Positions 23,071 through 36,003 of a stretch of 64,000 nt of DNA are shown in pieces. The notes below the pieces were generated by a model that worked only from the letters and a program-made list of their open reading frames with translations, was not told the DNA's origin and made no database searches. Numbering within the stretch: the stretch's first letter is position 1; each line of letters starts with the position of its first letter. The position numbers were made by a program, and so were the translations under genes. Source of the stretch: Cylicocyclus nassatus (lineage: Eukaryota > Nematoda > Chromadorea > Rhabditida > Strongylidae); NCBI GenBank assembly GCA_958299035.1, contig CATQJL010000001.1:77707594-77771593 (forward strand). The letters run 5' to 3'.

Positions 23071-26000
23071 TCTCTTGAACAGACGTTTTCGCATACATAT
23101 CTTCTATAATAATATCAAAAACAGACTGGGTGGTTTCAATCCTAGCTTTAGTCTTCACAATTCAAAAAAAAGACAACTAATGATGGCAGAGAATTGAAAA
23201 TGATAATCTTTGTTTAGGAAAAATAATGAGAGAACACCATCCCCCTTCCCTCCCGCCTCAAAATTTCATAATTTCTCAATCAAGTGAAACACCCTTCACC
23301 CTGGAGGGGCTCACTGTGACTACCTTTACCCTAAAGTGTCATTCCCTATGATCTCATGCATGGCGCAGCTTATATATGGTTGTAGCGAATCCGTAATTAT
23401 GCAAAATGGTGTATCGATGATTATGTAAGACCTGTCTAGTCTTTCCAGGCGAATAGCCTAGCAGATCCTCGCAACATTCGAGCTCAATAAACAGATAGTC
23501 TTGTTCGAATCGATAGATGCTTTGAAGACGAACTCGTATTGTAAGTACGCGTTCACGCCTTTCCTTGAATTTTGCGGCATTTTTTTGGTTTTCATCATTG
23601 CTTTAAAACATTTGATTTGAGGTAGCATCAGTGGCGTACCAAGCGAGGGCCCTTCCCTCCGAGAACGAGCTGCGAAATTTTTGGGTTACTTCATGGGTTA
23701 TAAAATTCAAATGACTTGTCTGCACTTTTAAATACTCCAAGTTTCAGCCTTACAGGAAATTTCGGGCGTGCCTGAGTACGATACTGGGTACTTTTTCTTG
23801 ACGAAATTAAGCTCTAGAGTTTTTTTCCTCTAAGGGCTACACGCGTTGACAACCCACTGGGATGGGATCGCAATCTAAAAGAGGCTTCATGATGTGAAGC
23901 TGCGTTTTGGAATTAACACCGTCCATCCATGTCAAGCGTGTAATGCGATTGTTGTAATGAAAAATCGTAAAGAAGGCACTTACGATGGAAGTAGAAGTGT
24001 AAGTGGGGGGAGCTTGGCTATAAAACCGTAAGCTAGAAGGGAATCGGATAGCAATCAATTATTCAAAAAAAAAGATTTTAAAAATAACGCTTTTGAAGGC
24101 TCAAACACAATTGAAGGCATACAAATGTAACAAGATGTTAAATGTAATAAGTGGCTTAAAAGTTTCTGCTTTCGATAACCCTTTCTATCCTTTTTAGGCA
24201 AAGATACAAAAAGTGACTAAGCCAAATATTACATAAGTATAGAATTGCAAGGCTCATCTGCCAGTCTATATGTAGTTAACTAAATAGACTCTTTCTCAAA
24301 ATAATTAGTCAAGAAAACTCATATTAACTGAAAAACTTCTCAATCTAACATGAACTTATTTATGTCTCGGTGATTACCGTGATGGTCTATATCGTCATGT
24401 ACAGTCTGTGCTTTCAATTTGATTGTAATGTTTCTTAGACTCACCATACTTGGTCTGACCTCTAACATCTAAATTAATTGTGATTATCGCATCATCATGG
24501 CTCATACTCACCTCATCTAATACCCAGCTTTCCAAAGCCGCATTGTTCGCTACTTGCTGCTTGGATGCAGAGGAAGCGGGGCAGAAGGTAGTAGAATGAA
24601 ACCTTAGGTATGCGCGGTATAGCCGTACCTCCTAGGCACTACTTTGTAAGTGTATTGCTCGATGGTGGCTTAAACAGTGATGTAACGCCATGTGTAATAT
24701 AACGGGAATACTAACTCTTGACCACTTCGGTCCACTTAAAAATGAGCCCAAAAGTGTATAATAATTTATCTACCTAGAGTACTATGATGTTTTTCTATAC
24801 TATTTATGCAATTCATATAAAATATCTACACTGAAGCAAATACTCTCAATTATCAAGTTTTTCCTGCTCGTTATTGTATTTCATAACATTTCCTGTTTAT
24901 AATTCAAGGTCTAAGCAAGTTACACTTCATATGCCAATGTCAGGCTACAACTGCTATCCTTCTTCAAGTAATGTCCTTTACAACCATTTTTTCGCGACAC
25001 AATACAGCACAGCCAAATCTTGCATCACCTTCCATTTTGTCAATACATTCTTCTTCCTTTAACGATCTCTAGATAGAAAAGGTCTGTGCATTTTTCGACG
25101 TGATCTAATATTCGTTGATGCGGGTTACCGCAACAGCGTGTAAATGGGGACGGGTGGGTAAAGTGGGGGGGGGGGGGAGGAGGGGTGTAAAAGAGGGACC
25201 CTGATTGCATCAACACGCTTAAACCTTCCAAGTGTTCCTCTTTCCCGTTGCTACAAACATATTGGACGGTAGCGAAAAGCTGTATAAGCCACATTTAAGA
25301 TCTTTTTGCATTATCCACTGATGATCCCTGGCGGGGAATGCTTTTAAGTCGTTTTTCTTGTCTGAAGTCAGTTAAAACATCTGATGATCGTACTAACTTG
25401 TACTGAACATGTTTTTGATAAGAACAAATGAATGACTAGATGAGATTCTATGACCGAAATTTCGAGTTGTGGTCGACCTACATTTTCACCACTTCGATAT
25501 GTCGTTTGTTTTTATCGGATGCATGCTCACAAGGCTGGTTAGATAATTGGCACAACTCTGAAATGCTTCAATCACCTCCGAAGAAAGAAAAGTGAATCCG
25601 AAGGAAAGCAGTTGGGATGCGCAGATCATCGACAGATTGTATCAAAAGCTGGAAAATAGGCATGTACAACTTCTCGCTTTCGTTCAATATGTTTGTCGCG
25701 AACATAATAGAAACATTTGAAAATGGACGGACGGTATGAAATCCAAGCGAAAACTCCGCAGTTTCAGAACATGAAACTCTCTTCTAAACTGCGATCCTCC
25801 TTCCAGCGATGTTAACGCATGACCCCTAAGCCTAAGGCATACCTCCCGCACTTCCGTCAAGTCGCTACATCCCAACGACTTGACAAGTTACCACATGCCT
25901 TTAAATTAGCTTGCGCGGGTTTCAAAAACATAAGCGCGTTTGTAATTTGCCGCAAACGTTTCAAGTTGGGCCAAGCAAAGCGCACTTACGACCAGTTATA

Positions 26001-27105
26001 AAAAATCGCTGCAGTGCTGGATCGCGCACCGACTGATATCGCGTGAGGTATGCCACAGTCCTAAGACATAAAGCCAAAGATTTAGTTTTCTTCTTTGTTA
26101 GAATTCTCCTTTACCAAAAAAATTATTTGTCACCTTGCACCAGTCTCTGAGGTTACCTCAAGCACATAGCTTTCCGAGTGAAAGAGCTTCGAATATTGTT
26201 TGCATTGGTCTTTTTTTCAATATAGATCTTTGTCACGCTAAGATTTAAGCAACCGATGTTTTTTTGTAAATCAATGTGATAAAATGGACCCCAAAAATTT
26301 CGTTCAACTGAAGTGCTAAAATATTACATAATCAAGCACGTCTTTTGAGTCTGGTTGGCATGTTAATCTTTTTGGGAATGTTGCACGTTTGGTGCATGTT
26401 TAAAAGTTTGACTCTATTTAGCCAATCCTTTCGAAAATAATTTGCTCGAGCGCAGCTGAAATTGTTGCAATCTATTAAAACTTTACACAGCACGCACTTT
26501 CCCGTAATCACAGCATCGAAACAAAAAAGCAGAAAACGTGTACTTTTCTACCTCAAAATTTATATACTCCAAAGCTTATGCTTTGAAGGGACGTTCTTAC
26601 TCGAGATATAGTATGACAGAAAACTCCGCTGTCAGTAAAGCGTTTCAAAATCTTATCAAAAATTGAAACTGGAAATCGTGGAAATAGATCGGGCAAGAGT
26701 AAGGGGAATTTTTCGCTACGGTCGCCATGTATTAAGAAATGTGTTGTGGTAGAGAGGGAACCACTGTTCGAGAAAGCAAAGCATGTTCTACAAGATGATT
26801 ACTCATGCTAAGACATCAAATTCTATGCATAAGTAGTAATCGCATAAAGTTTGCAGCGCAAATCTAAAAACATAAAGTACTCAAATCTGGATTTTATATT
26901 AGCCATATTAATATCATCTTGTCAGCCCAAAAAATGCTATATACAGACCTCCTACATGATCAGATTGATACACGCACGCAAACATTTTTTACACGTCTTC
27001 AATTTTTTACTGCAGTTCAAAGGAAAAGTTTTGGTCAAAAATTGAACCTTATCACATGCTAGTCTCACACATACAAAGCTGCTTTTCATCACCTTCAATC
27101 CACCA
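23071..27105. other. Unassigned DNA
   Basis: There is no gene that I recognise. E-like text lies at 23220-23345. A TATATA at about 23370 followed by AATAAA at about 23488 could be an LTR remnant, but borders are not visible. The F-family repeat at 25130-25230 is listed separately. Near 26767 a relative of the palindromic motif (GAAAGCAAAGCATGTTCTAC) stands without visible termini. Short frames here have no motifs. Confidence 0.45.
25130..25230. repeat. F-family repeat with poly-G
   Basis: A 13-base G run (25165-25177) is followed by 'TAAAAGAGGGACC..GATTGCATCAACACGCTT'. The same order, a 12-base G run then 'TAAAAGGGATCCCCGATCGCATCAAAACACTT', is at 60819-60870. Borders are undefined. Confidence 0.5.
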
Positions 27106-27605
27106 GAGTTAGAGGCCAGAAGCCAAACGGATCCAAGTACAGGAAAATCGCGAAAAAATCTAACTCCGTCCAAACCATCTCTACGAAAATCCCAATTTGC
27201 TCGCGCATGTGCATACCGCATGAGACGTTTATATACACCATAGCTGTATTCCTCCCTTGCCTAAATTTTGAGAAAATGAAAATTTTTATGCTTTTGACGA
27301 TTAATGCTGTGTTGTTTCCACATATGTAACCCACTACAAGTCTCTAGAAGTTTAAACGTAAAAATCTCAGATTTACAAGCTTTAGTTCTTGAAAAAGAGG
27401 GATTTCAATGTGGGAGACCCAATCAAGTGTAGCTTCAATCGACATTTTTCGAAAACGAAGGCCTGCAAAAATCTGAAAAATTACATTTGACTTTCTACAG
27501 GCTTTATACAACTATTCATGTGGGAGCTGCACATCGTCAATGTGGCAGGCCTAAAAATTTTCGTTTTTTCAAATTCTAGTTAAGGAATTACTGCAATGGT
27601 ATATA

Positions 27606-28574
27606 TTAGGTTGGTCCGAAAGTTCTTACGCATCACTTTAATAAAATCATGACTTCCTTGCCACTCGATGGATTTCGATGATATTATATGCGTTCGAAAG
27701 AAGAATTCATGCTCTTTACATCTATGCCTTCAACATGAATTACTTTGAAAAACTTCGAGAGTTACAAGCAGTTGAAGAAAGTCAGTCAAAATTGGCATTT
27801 TTCGAGCTGGGTCATGAAAAATTCTGGAAGTATTTTTATTTAATAAAGAAAATTATGCTCATTAAAATGGTACTTTTCCCATGAGTTGAAACGAGAAAGA
27901 CCGAGAGTTAGAAGCAAATAAAGGGAATTCCTTCAGTTTCGTAATTCTTGAGCATGCTCAAAAAAGCTTAAAAACGTCACAGAAAAGACTTTTAAGTCGT
28001 GAACATGGGTTCTGTAACCTTCTCTTTCTAGTTGAGCGAAAATCGCGCTGATCGAAAGCAATTTTGATTTTCGTGAAAAATGCAGGCTTGAAAATCCAAA
28101 AAAATCACGAAAAACAAAATCGCTTTCGATTAGCTCGAAACCTGCTCAGCTAGAAAGAGAATGTCACAACACCCACGATGATGACTTTTCCGTATTTTCT
28201 GTGACGTTTCTGGGCTTTTCTGAGCATGCTCAAAAATTGCAAAACTGAAGGAACTCTCTTCATTTGCTCCTAACTCTCGATCTTTTTCGTTTTAACTCTG
28301 AGAAAAGTACCATTGTAATGAGCATAATTTTCTTTATTAAATAAAAATACTTCAAGAATTTTTCGTAACCCAGCTCGAAAATTGCCAATCTTGACTGATT
28401 TCCTTTAATTGCTTGTTACTTTCAAAATCTCTCAAAGTAATTCATGACGAAGGCAAACCTGTAAAGAGCAGGGATTCCTCTTTTAAACAGATATAATTTC
28501 AACGAAATCCATCGAGTAGAAAGGAAGTTATGATTTTTTGAAATTGATGCGCAAGAACTTTCGGATCAACCTAT
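27606..28574. mobile_element. Mariner-like foldback MITE
   Basis: The left terminus is TTAGGTTGGTCCGAAAGTTC and the right (reversed) ATAGGTTGATCCGAAAGTTC, flanked by TA (27604-27605, 28575-28576). The whole 969 bp is one palindrome, with arms of about 450 bp around 28090 (AGCATGCTCAAAAA near 27951 and its partner near 28222). The TTAGGTTGGT start resembles mariner termini of the cecropia type. No transposase frame is present. Confidence 0.75.
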
Positions 28575-28603
28575 TATAAACGTCTTTACTGTAATGGTAT
28601 ATA

Positions 28604-29273
28604 CAGGGTGTCCCAAAAAATGTTTAGAACGTTTGGTCGTTAATATCTCTCTTCCCAAGAAGTCTTTTGCCTTGCTTCAGGTATTGTTTTGTAGAGCTGG
28701 CTTCAACTTAGATTCCCATTATAGAGCGAATCACCCATCTCTCTTCATTACAGTAGGGTTACGGTAGAAACTTCAAAGAGGGTTTTGAACCATGAAAGGC
28801 CATATTTTGCCTCAGAAAGGAAACAAAACAACCTGAAAACTTTTTACACCAGGCTAATTAGAATTGCTGATTATAACTGTAAAGTTCCCAACTTATTATG
28901 ATGCTTCATTGAAGAGTTATGCCAGGTAAGAGGTAGCGGCCTTTTTTTCAGTGTTCCTAAAAAGTGCGATTACACCGTTTAGAAAACTTCGTAATCTTGT
29001 GAATAATTGAGTATTGAACTCAGCGTCTATAAAAACCCTACTACACAATTTTTTGAAAAATTTTGAAACGGCAGCTTTTTCCACATTGACACCATATGTT
29101 TCAAGTTTCTACCGTAAACCTACAGTAATGAAGAGAGATGGGTGATTCGTTTTATAATGGAAATCTAAGTTGAAGCCAGCTCTACAAAACGGTACCTGAA
29201 TCAAGGCAAAAGACTTCTTGGGAAGAGAGATATTAACAATCAAACGTTCGAAACATTTTTTTGGGACACCCTG
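28604..29273. mobile_element. C-family TA-target MITE, copy 1
   Basis: The perfect inverted termini CAGGGTGTCCCAAAAAA are flanked by TA (28602-28603 and 29274-29275); length 670 bp. The subterminal arms (about 150 bp, including GAATCACCCATCTCTCTTCA and its complement) are also inverted. Copy 2 at 40408-41075 has the opposite orientation. It is non-autonomous. Confidence 0.8.
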
Positions 29274-29275
29274 TA

Positions 29276-30292
29276 TTAAGTCGTTCCGAAAGTAATGTCG
29301 CTTTTTTCAAATAAACACCACATTTCATGGAATCAAGATTTTTAAGAGGTTCCAAAAGCATTCGATGCATCATTTCATCCTCTTTCTGGAGGTTATAATA
29401 TCATTGCATAATGTTCAATGAGCTCTCGAAAAATTGCCAAAATCTACGACTTATGCTTTTTGCCATGGTCAGATTCGATTATTTTTCTAAAATTTTGTAC
29501 TGATTCCCCGAAGAAGTGCAAGTAGTTTACGCATAGAGCAAGCCTTATAGGATACCAAACAATTTTTTTCTTTCCCTTAAATCGCTTCCTAAAATTTCTA
29601 AAACCAATTTTTCAATGCTATTTAATTCCACACTTGGTCAACTAAAACCTCGCAGAACAATAAACGGCTAGCAGCTTGGGTGTCATTCGACGCAGCTTTT
29701 TTCTCTGCTTTCTACTAGTTGTTCTTTGTTTCTGATTCATAAAGTTTCCCGGGGTAAATGATCATAATTCAGCTTTTCCAAGACGCCCCAGGCTGTACCC
29801 GGAATTTTCGAAAGTAGCTAATCTGAAGCGGCAAATGCTCATTTGCTTTGTAAAAATAGTGTCAAGCCATAAAACACTTTTGTGAGTTTCAGATTTCGAA
29901 GATTTATTGATGTTTGATGCATTTGCGTCTGCGACGAGCCTGCTAAATTTTGTTGGTTCCAATAAAAAATCTATACAAAAATTGACGAGCTATGGAAAGT
30001 AGAAAAAATGATGTTGTTTCCTGTAGCATTTCCTCTATCCATGCATCACTTGAACTCCATCCTAGGGTTGTTATAAAAATTAAGAAAAATTTGAAACTTG
30101 ACCCCCGAAAAGCATGGTTCGCAGATTTTGGTAATTTTTCGAAAGGTCATTGATTCTTATGCAATGAAATTACAACCACTGAAAAGAGAATGAAATGCTG
30201 CATCGAAGGCAACCAAGATCTCTTGCAAATCTTTGTTGCATGAGGTATGGCGTACTTTCGAAAAAAGCGACATTATTTTCGGAACGACCTAA
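29276..30292. mobile_element. Mariner-like element abutting copy 1 of C
   Basis: The termini are TTAAGTCGTTCCGAAAGTAA and (reversed) TTAGGTCGTTCCGAAAATAA. It is flanked by TA, the left one (29274-29275) being shared with the C element. The length is 1017 bp, close to a slightly shortened mariner. The interior ORFs (e.g. 29762-29962, minus) show none of the mariner signature motifs, so it is degenerate or non-autonomous. Confidence 0.7.
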
Positions 30293-31047
30293 TATAAACG
30301 TTTCATGTGGAAAGTACATGTATGAGCAGGTTAGGTTTTTAGGATTGTTTTGAACGGAGTTACATTTTTCTCGATTAAAAGGGCACTTTTTTCTTGGAAT
30401 AGGTTGGCACATAAGTTTTGCAACCAGTTTTGTAACTTTTCTCTTTTCGACTGTGACACATTCGATTTTGGCATGATGTAGACTAGGTAGTAGGCTACAA
30501 ACTTGACTAGCTTGCTTGCAAGGTCAAGAGTTGAGCAGTAGTCCCTAAACAAGACTTTCATGGGCAGGAGGTCCTGCGTTGAAAATTGCTGGGCAAGAAG
30601 GAGGCTGTTGACCGTACCTTATGCAATGCAATTTCACCGTCTGAACAAGGCCATACCACAGAAAAAGACTTATAGGCAGATTTACTGAGTTTTTCTGCAC
30701 GACAAAAAGTGACCCCGTACGGCAAACATCGTCGAAGCTGTTCTGCAAGATCTGACCAAAAGACATTCAAATAAACTACTCCCAAATCTTGCTCTATCAA
30801 ATTATCCCAAATCTTGCTCTATCAGATTATTATTTGTTCCAACTTTATAAACGGTGCATTACTCGATTTCAATGATTAATTTGAGCGCTGGTTAGAACTC
30901 TTTTTCGGGACCCGGCGAGCGCCGTTCGAAAAGTTGAGGTTAAAAGGGTGACAGAAATTTGGCAAAAGGAACAAAGAAAAATATTTTGTTGACTGAATTT
31001 ACTAAAAATAATGATTTCTATTGGTTGACAAAAACGCTAAGAACTTA

Positions 31048-32485
31048 GACTGGGTTCATACTAATTCCCATGTTCCGGAACTGTTCCCGCAAATTCCCGA
31101 GTTCCCGCACTGTGCTGGAACTGTTTCAAAACTGTGCTGCATGCGCTGCAACCGCTCGCCCCGTTCTGAACGGCGGGAGTTGGAGAATTTTGACCATTTT
31201 TAACGGTCATATTCCAGATTTCTTTTGTTTGGGTTTTATTTCTTTACCCCGCTTCCCTTTTTGATTAGCAGAACTTCGAACTCGAAGAGTTGAAGAATGG
31301 GCGCTTTTCTGCTCTGCCTACGCGACAAAACGTGTGTTCTTGTACTCGTCCATTTGCTCTTCGCTTTGTTTTTACCAGACCTATTCCATTAGATACAAGG
31401 AGCCCGTAGCTTTCACCTCCATTTGCCATGAATTGGAGAGTGCGAGCAATTCTGAAATCGCTTAAATTGGGGCTTTTCTCTTGTTCTTTGATGAGTCCTT
31501 TTGGGCATTCTAGCCCCTTTTCTTTTTTCATAATGTTGCTTCTCCATTCTTGCTTCTGCCCCGCTTCCCCTTGCGATGAGAAAAGCTGCGGACTTGAAGC
31601 GGGGCCAAAAATTGAACGCGTTTTGCTTCATGTATCCGGGAAGATGGGCCTTCGCGCGTTAGTCTATAGACCTACTTCATGTGTTCTAGAAGGCACTGCG
31701 TAGTCTCGCATCTGTATTGAGAGGGACATAGACAGGTCTCTGGAACACATGAAGTAGGCCTGAGCAAAAATGGAAGAGAAAATGGAGGTGCGCACGAAGA
31801 CCAATCTGTCCGGATACATGGAACAGAACAAGGCTGTTACTCCAACTCCGCTCCAATTTTCACAGCTTTTCTTATTACAAGGAGAAGCGGGGTATTTGTG
31901 CTCATATCTCCTAAACAAATATCGGCGGCACAACTCTACAGAGTCATTTGAAAAGTAGAAGCTTAGGCCTTCGACATGATAACCTTGGACTAAAAGAAAA
32001 GCTCCTGTAAATGTCAAAAGGATCCGTCAAAGTAGCCTCAAAAACGACTTATCAGAAAACAAGTGAAAAGTCCCAAGTTATGCAATTTCACAATTGCTCG
32101 CACTCCCTAATTCATGGCAGCTGGCTGTGGAAACTACGAAGAGGCTTCTTGGAACAAATGGAATAGTTCTGGGTAAAAACAAAACGAAGAGAAAATGGAC
32201 GAGCAGAAGAACACATGTTTTGTCGCATACGCAGAGCAGAAAAGCGTTCATTCTTCAATCCCGTTTATTCTGCTAAATCGAAGGGAAGCGGGCTAGACGA
32301 ATAAGGCCCAAATGAGAAACATCTGGAAGAAGAACCGTTTAAAACGGTCAAAATTTTTCAACTCCCGCCGTTTAAGAGAGCGGGCCGGCTGCAGCGCATG
32401 CAGCGCCACTCCGAAACGGTTCCAGCACAGTGCGGAAACTGTGCGGGAACAGTTCCGGAACATGGAAATCAGTATGAACCCAGCC
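31048..32485. mobile_element. Large nested-palindrome foldback element
   Basis: The termini GACTGGGTTCATACTAATTC and (reversed) GGCTGGGTTCATACTGATTT are flanked by TA (31046-31047, 32486-32487). R1 and R4 have the intact site GAACTTAAGGAACG at the same place. Nearly all of the 1438 bp is inverted, with GC-rich outer arms (GTTCCGGAACTGTTCCCGC), then arms with GCTTCCCTT/AAGGGAAGC, and at the centre TACTTCATGTGTTCTAGAA facing its complement. No ORF with a transposase motif is present. Confidence 0.75.
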
Positions 32486-32703
32486 TAAGGAACGACCTAA
32501 TTTAACTATTTATGTTTTATAATATGCTGATATTTGACTAGTCATTTTCAACAAATCCAGGAAAGGGAGATAAATTGGTACTCGTTTGTTCGAGTATGTT
32601 TTCTATAATTTGCTAATTCTTCTATTTGGTGCAAATTTCTGGCATTCCTTACTTAGAAATCAAAGCAAAAACGCATAAACCATTCAAACTTTGATAATCG
32701 CGT

Positions 32704-33614
32704 TGTAAGGTAACTTTCGATTGCGCACGAAAAGCTTTTAGACATGCTTGGAAGCCTCGATTATGTGCATGAGTGGAACGGAGGAAAAACTAACTGCTTC
32801 TTAGAAGTCGTAGTAATAATGGGACCGAAAGGAGAAAAGAAGTGGCTTTAGAAGTTACAATAGGACACTCATGCCTTTGTCGGAGAATTAATGGTAGACG
32901 ACAGTCTGGGAATTTGGAGTTGTCAAGCTTCTAAAGCGGGGATTTATGTAATATGTATGTATGTGCTTTTTGCGCTGGGAATAATTGGTCGTTGGGAGAC
33001 GGTATAGACCCAGACATATTGGCGGCATCTCGACATGGCTAGGTTCCAGCTAGTTGTTTATGGCGCGTGTTAGTCCCGTAGTTTAAAAAAGTTAAATTCG
33101 CAACGCCATTCAGATAACCACGCAAAGCACGAGCAGATCCGTTAAGTAGGTTCCTCAAAAATGGCACCCCCAAACGCCCCCCCCCCCCCACCCCCAACTC
33201 AACGCCTGGCGCGCAATACTGGGTCCTTATTACCACTTATTGCAAAGTCGTGATTATGTTTGGCAAGTGATGTGTGAGCCATGATCTTCAGTCCAAAAAT
33301 AGTGATGGAGGTCAATTACCTCACGAAAACGGCATCAAAACGAATTGTTTGCGTAAATGGTCAATTTGCCAGGTTTTTATCTAGGCATTTGAGAAGATTT
33401 TTGCACAGGGATGTAACAAGGCGGGCAGTGCGCGGTATGTTTCAATGCTATATTATGCGGGAATGAGTATGGCATATAGTTAGAAGAGCCAGTGCGAGCC
33501 TCTGAGAAGCAGAGGTGACGCACTGGTTTGTGATAATGGGTTAAGGCTAAACGATATAGACTGCGGCAGAAATAGAGACCCTGCCACACGATGTATAACG
33601 AATCAAGCCTTACA
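32704..33614. mobile_element. 911-bp insertion in R2, class unknown
   Basis: R1 reads continuously from GATAAACGTGTGCAAACTT (14221); R2 has 0.9 kb of unrelated DNA at this point. The insert begins TGTAAGG and ends CCTTACA, a 7-bp inverted terminus. Left flank CGCGT against right flank GTGTG suggests a short, mutated target duplication. It contains a 13-base C run (33177-33189) and a perfect hairpin near its right end. No coding frame was recognised. Confidence 0.45.
33489..33526. other. 38-nt hairpin with two-part stem
   Basis: CCAGTGCG pairs with CGCACTGG and CCTCTG with CAGAGG, giving a 14-bp stem interrupted by an AG/TGA internal loop, with an AGAAG loop. It lies 88 bp from the right end of the 911-bp insertion. 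It may be a structural feature of that mobile element. Confidence 0.45.
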
Positions 33615-34130
33615 GTGTGCAAATTTTGAGAAGGGACTTATGGCAAACTGCGACGTTAAGAACACTTCGAACACACGAAAAAATGCATGAAAGCATCAAA
33701 TTTGGTAAAATAGGTGTCCATTTTTGGCTTGAATTGTATCAAAGTGTTTATGTAGGTTAATTTGTAGAATCCATGTTTAGAGGTGAAGCACATTCCATTG
33801 TCTAAGAATGACATCTATTATCTTCTTGCCATAAAACGCTTCAATTTCGCCCACAATGTGTTAGGTAGGAAGAGATGGGCGAAAGATTCAAATTAACGTT
33901 TTATAAAGCTTTTAACGATATGCAACTTGTGTATGGAATAACGAGACTTCCGAATTTCCGTGAGAGGTATACACAGCTGTTTATAATATACAAGCTGGCA
34001 TCCTGGGCTCCACCCAGGTATGGAGCCAGTCCATCGTGCTCGACCTCTCAAGTAGCGAAAACTTTCTTTCAATTCAGACTCGTCTTGAGTTCACTTCCTA
34101 CCATACCTTCGATAGTCTAGAGACAGGTCG

Positions 34131-35256
34131 ACAAAAGTGAAGTGTTTGAACATCTGACATCATAAATAGTGAAGGTTGTTTGAAGAAGATCAGGGAAGAG
34201 AAAATTGGTAAAACAGATATACAAAGCAGAAGAAATTGCTGAAAACCGGATAAAAACGCTGCAATGAGGTTTGAAATTTATTTGGCGGCTTTTCAAAAAG
34301 CAAGTTTTCGCTCCAGAACCTGCAATTCGCAACACGGGGGAAAACGAGGAAAAATTTAATAAATATCAAATTTTTAAATTAATCAATTTTAATCAAATTT
34401 AATAAAAACCGCGGCTTTTTGATTACGTTTGCCACGTAAAAGTACCACAAATTCCAAAAAGCTGCTTTTTAAAGCAAGTCAAATTGGTTAATGTTGCATA
34501 AATAGTGTTCATTGAGAATAATATTGCAATTCGCAGAAACTTCAGAAGTTTTCACGTTTTTGCTGCAGTTGCGCGTTTCATGACTTTGTCAAAAATCGAG
34601 ACCTCCGAAGAAATAATTTTTTGAAGCGAAAATCAGTAGATTAGTGGAATCTAGAAATATCATCTTGTAGTCCGAGAATTGCTCTATTTAATCCTTACTT
34701 AACCCCTTCTGAAATTTTGAATGAAATTTTCAAAAATTGGCCGAACTTTGAGCAGACAAAAATGACGGGTGAAGAATTTCAGCAATTATCAAAGAAAGCA
34801 TACAGGATTGTGGGTCGAAAATGTAACCACAAGAAAGAGAAGGAAAAGCTGTATCGAACACACGCTAAAGCTCATTCGGATCTTCATCATGCATGGTCTT
34901 ATAGTGGTCTGAAAAAACCGACAAATCTTTCGGGACGACCTAATATTTCTAACAGATAAAAAATTTCGGCATTAACCTAGATAAATGTCTTTTGTGAACA
35001 GTGTTTACACGAGCAAGTTAGAATTTTTGTAGGATTTTTATGGACTGAGTTACGATTTTTCTCGATTTTTCGGGCAGTTGAATCTTTTTAATTTTTGGCT
35101 TGAAACTTGTGGTGGATTAAGCTGAGATTGCCATCTTGTAGAGCTTGCTTTGTTCTATCGAATGGTACTTTGAAACTTATTTGAAATTGAGAAGTGCATG
35201 ACTTATTGCGGTTCAATTCCGAGACGGACATTAATTTTTTAAAGGAGACAACCCAA
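34131..35256. mobile_element. Mariner-like termini and G2 half-element
   Basis: One outward terminus ends ...CGGGACGACCTAA at 34943 beside TA. Immediately afterwards, 34960-35256 matches G1 (21390-21662). It contains the palindromic motif variant TAGAGCTTGCTTTGTTCTA at 35139 and ends ...GGAGACAACCCAA at 35256 beside TA (95 bp from the motif). Matching left termini were not found. The 80-codon frame at 34717-34959 runs into the terminus and has no motif that I recognise. Confidence 0.45.
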
Positions 35257-35544
35257 TACTCAAGTTCTTTTCCTCTGTAGAAGTGTCTAAGATTCTCAAG
35301 AGATTACTGAGGAAAAGGGTGTGATTTAACAAGACTCATCTCCAAAGTCTTAAAAAGTTTTCTTCATTGAACGGGAAGCACTGGCGTGAGACACTTTCTC
35401 GTGCTAGTTTGCCGTCTAGGGAAGATTCTGCTTGGAGCTTCAAGAAGTATATCATCAGCGCATTATCTAGGAGCAAAGGTGTGTACTGGCATGATATGTC
35501 TCAAATTACAAATTTTGGGGTGGCAAAAGTCTCGCATGGTGTCT

Positions 35545-36003
35545 TTAAAGGCAGTTTCCGGGCAAAGTCGATTTTGAGAATTTGTGCTTACCCGGCCCAT
35601 TCACTATGCTGAATCCGAAAATCCACATTGGAAAGCGCGAAAACGGCAAAGAAGAGTTCTAGCAGGAGGGAAATCGGAAGTGGGCGGGGTCCTCCCCATT
35701 GTGAATTTCGCAGTCCCAGCTTCTGGAGCGATATTCCCAATTCCTCTAGCGTCCTGGAATCTCCATCGGCCAGGTGTGAATGCATGACTTGAAATCGGAA
35801 CCTAGAAGACCGCTCTGGAAACTGGGAGCGTGAATTCACTGTGGGGAAGATCCCACCCACCTGTTAATTTCCCTTCCGTGTTAGAGCCGTTTTTCGCCGT
35901 TTTCGCTCTCTCCAATGTGCATTTTCGGATTCAGCGTAGCGAATAGGCCCGGGTAAGCACAAAATCTCAAAATCGAGTTTTTGCCCGGACTCTGCCTTTG
36001 AGG
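35545..36003. repeat. 459-bp foldback repeat
   Basis: The left half (AAAGGCAGTTTCCGGGCAAA, then GCTTACCCGG, then GCTGAATCCG) is inverted in the right half (CGGATTCAGC, CCGGGTAAGC, TTGCCCGGACTCTGCCTTT). The homology continues to the centre near 35770. A diverged third copy of one end is at about 36300-36420. The target duplication is unclear. The minus-strand frames in it are mirror translations. Confidence 0.6.

Larger units (their letters stand above)
27110..34130. repeat. R2: R-family copy broken up by nested insertions
   Basis: Pieces of the R sequence are at 27110-27600 (both orientations around a centre near 27440), 28577-28602, 30293-31047, 32486-32703 and 33615-34130. Read across the insertions, these pieces follow the order of R1 right arm 12615-14580. 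The inserted elements are listed separately. R2 shows the order of events: R first, the TA-target elements later. Confidence 0.65.

Noticed and set aside
32704..33614. Helitron interpretation of the 0.9-kb insertion
   Set aside because: The hairpin is 88 bp from the end instead of about 10, and no CTRR terminus is present.
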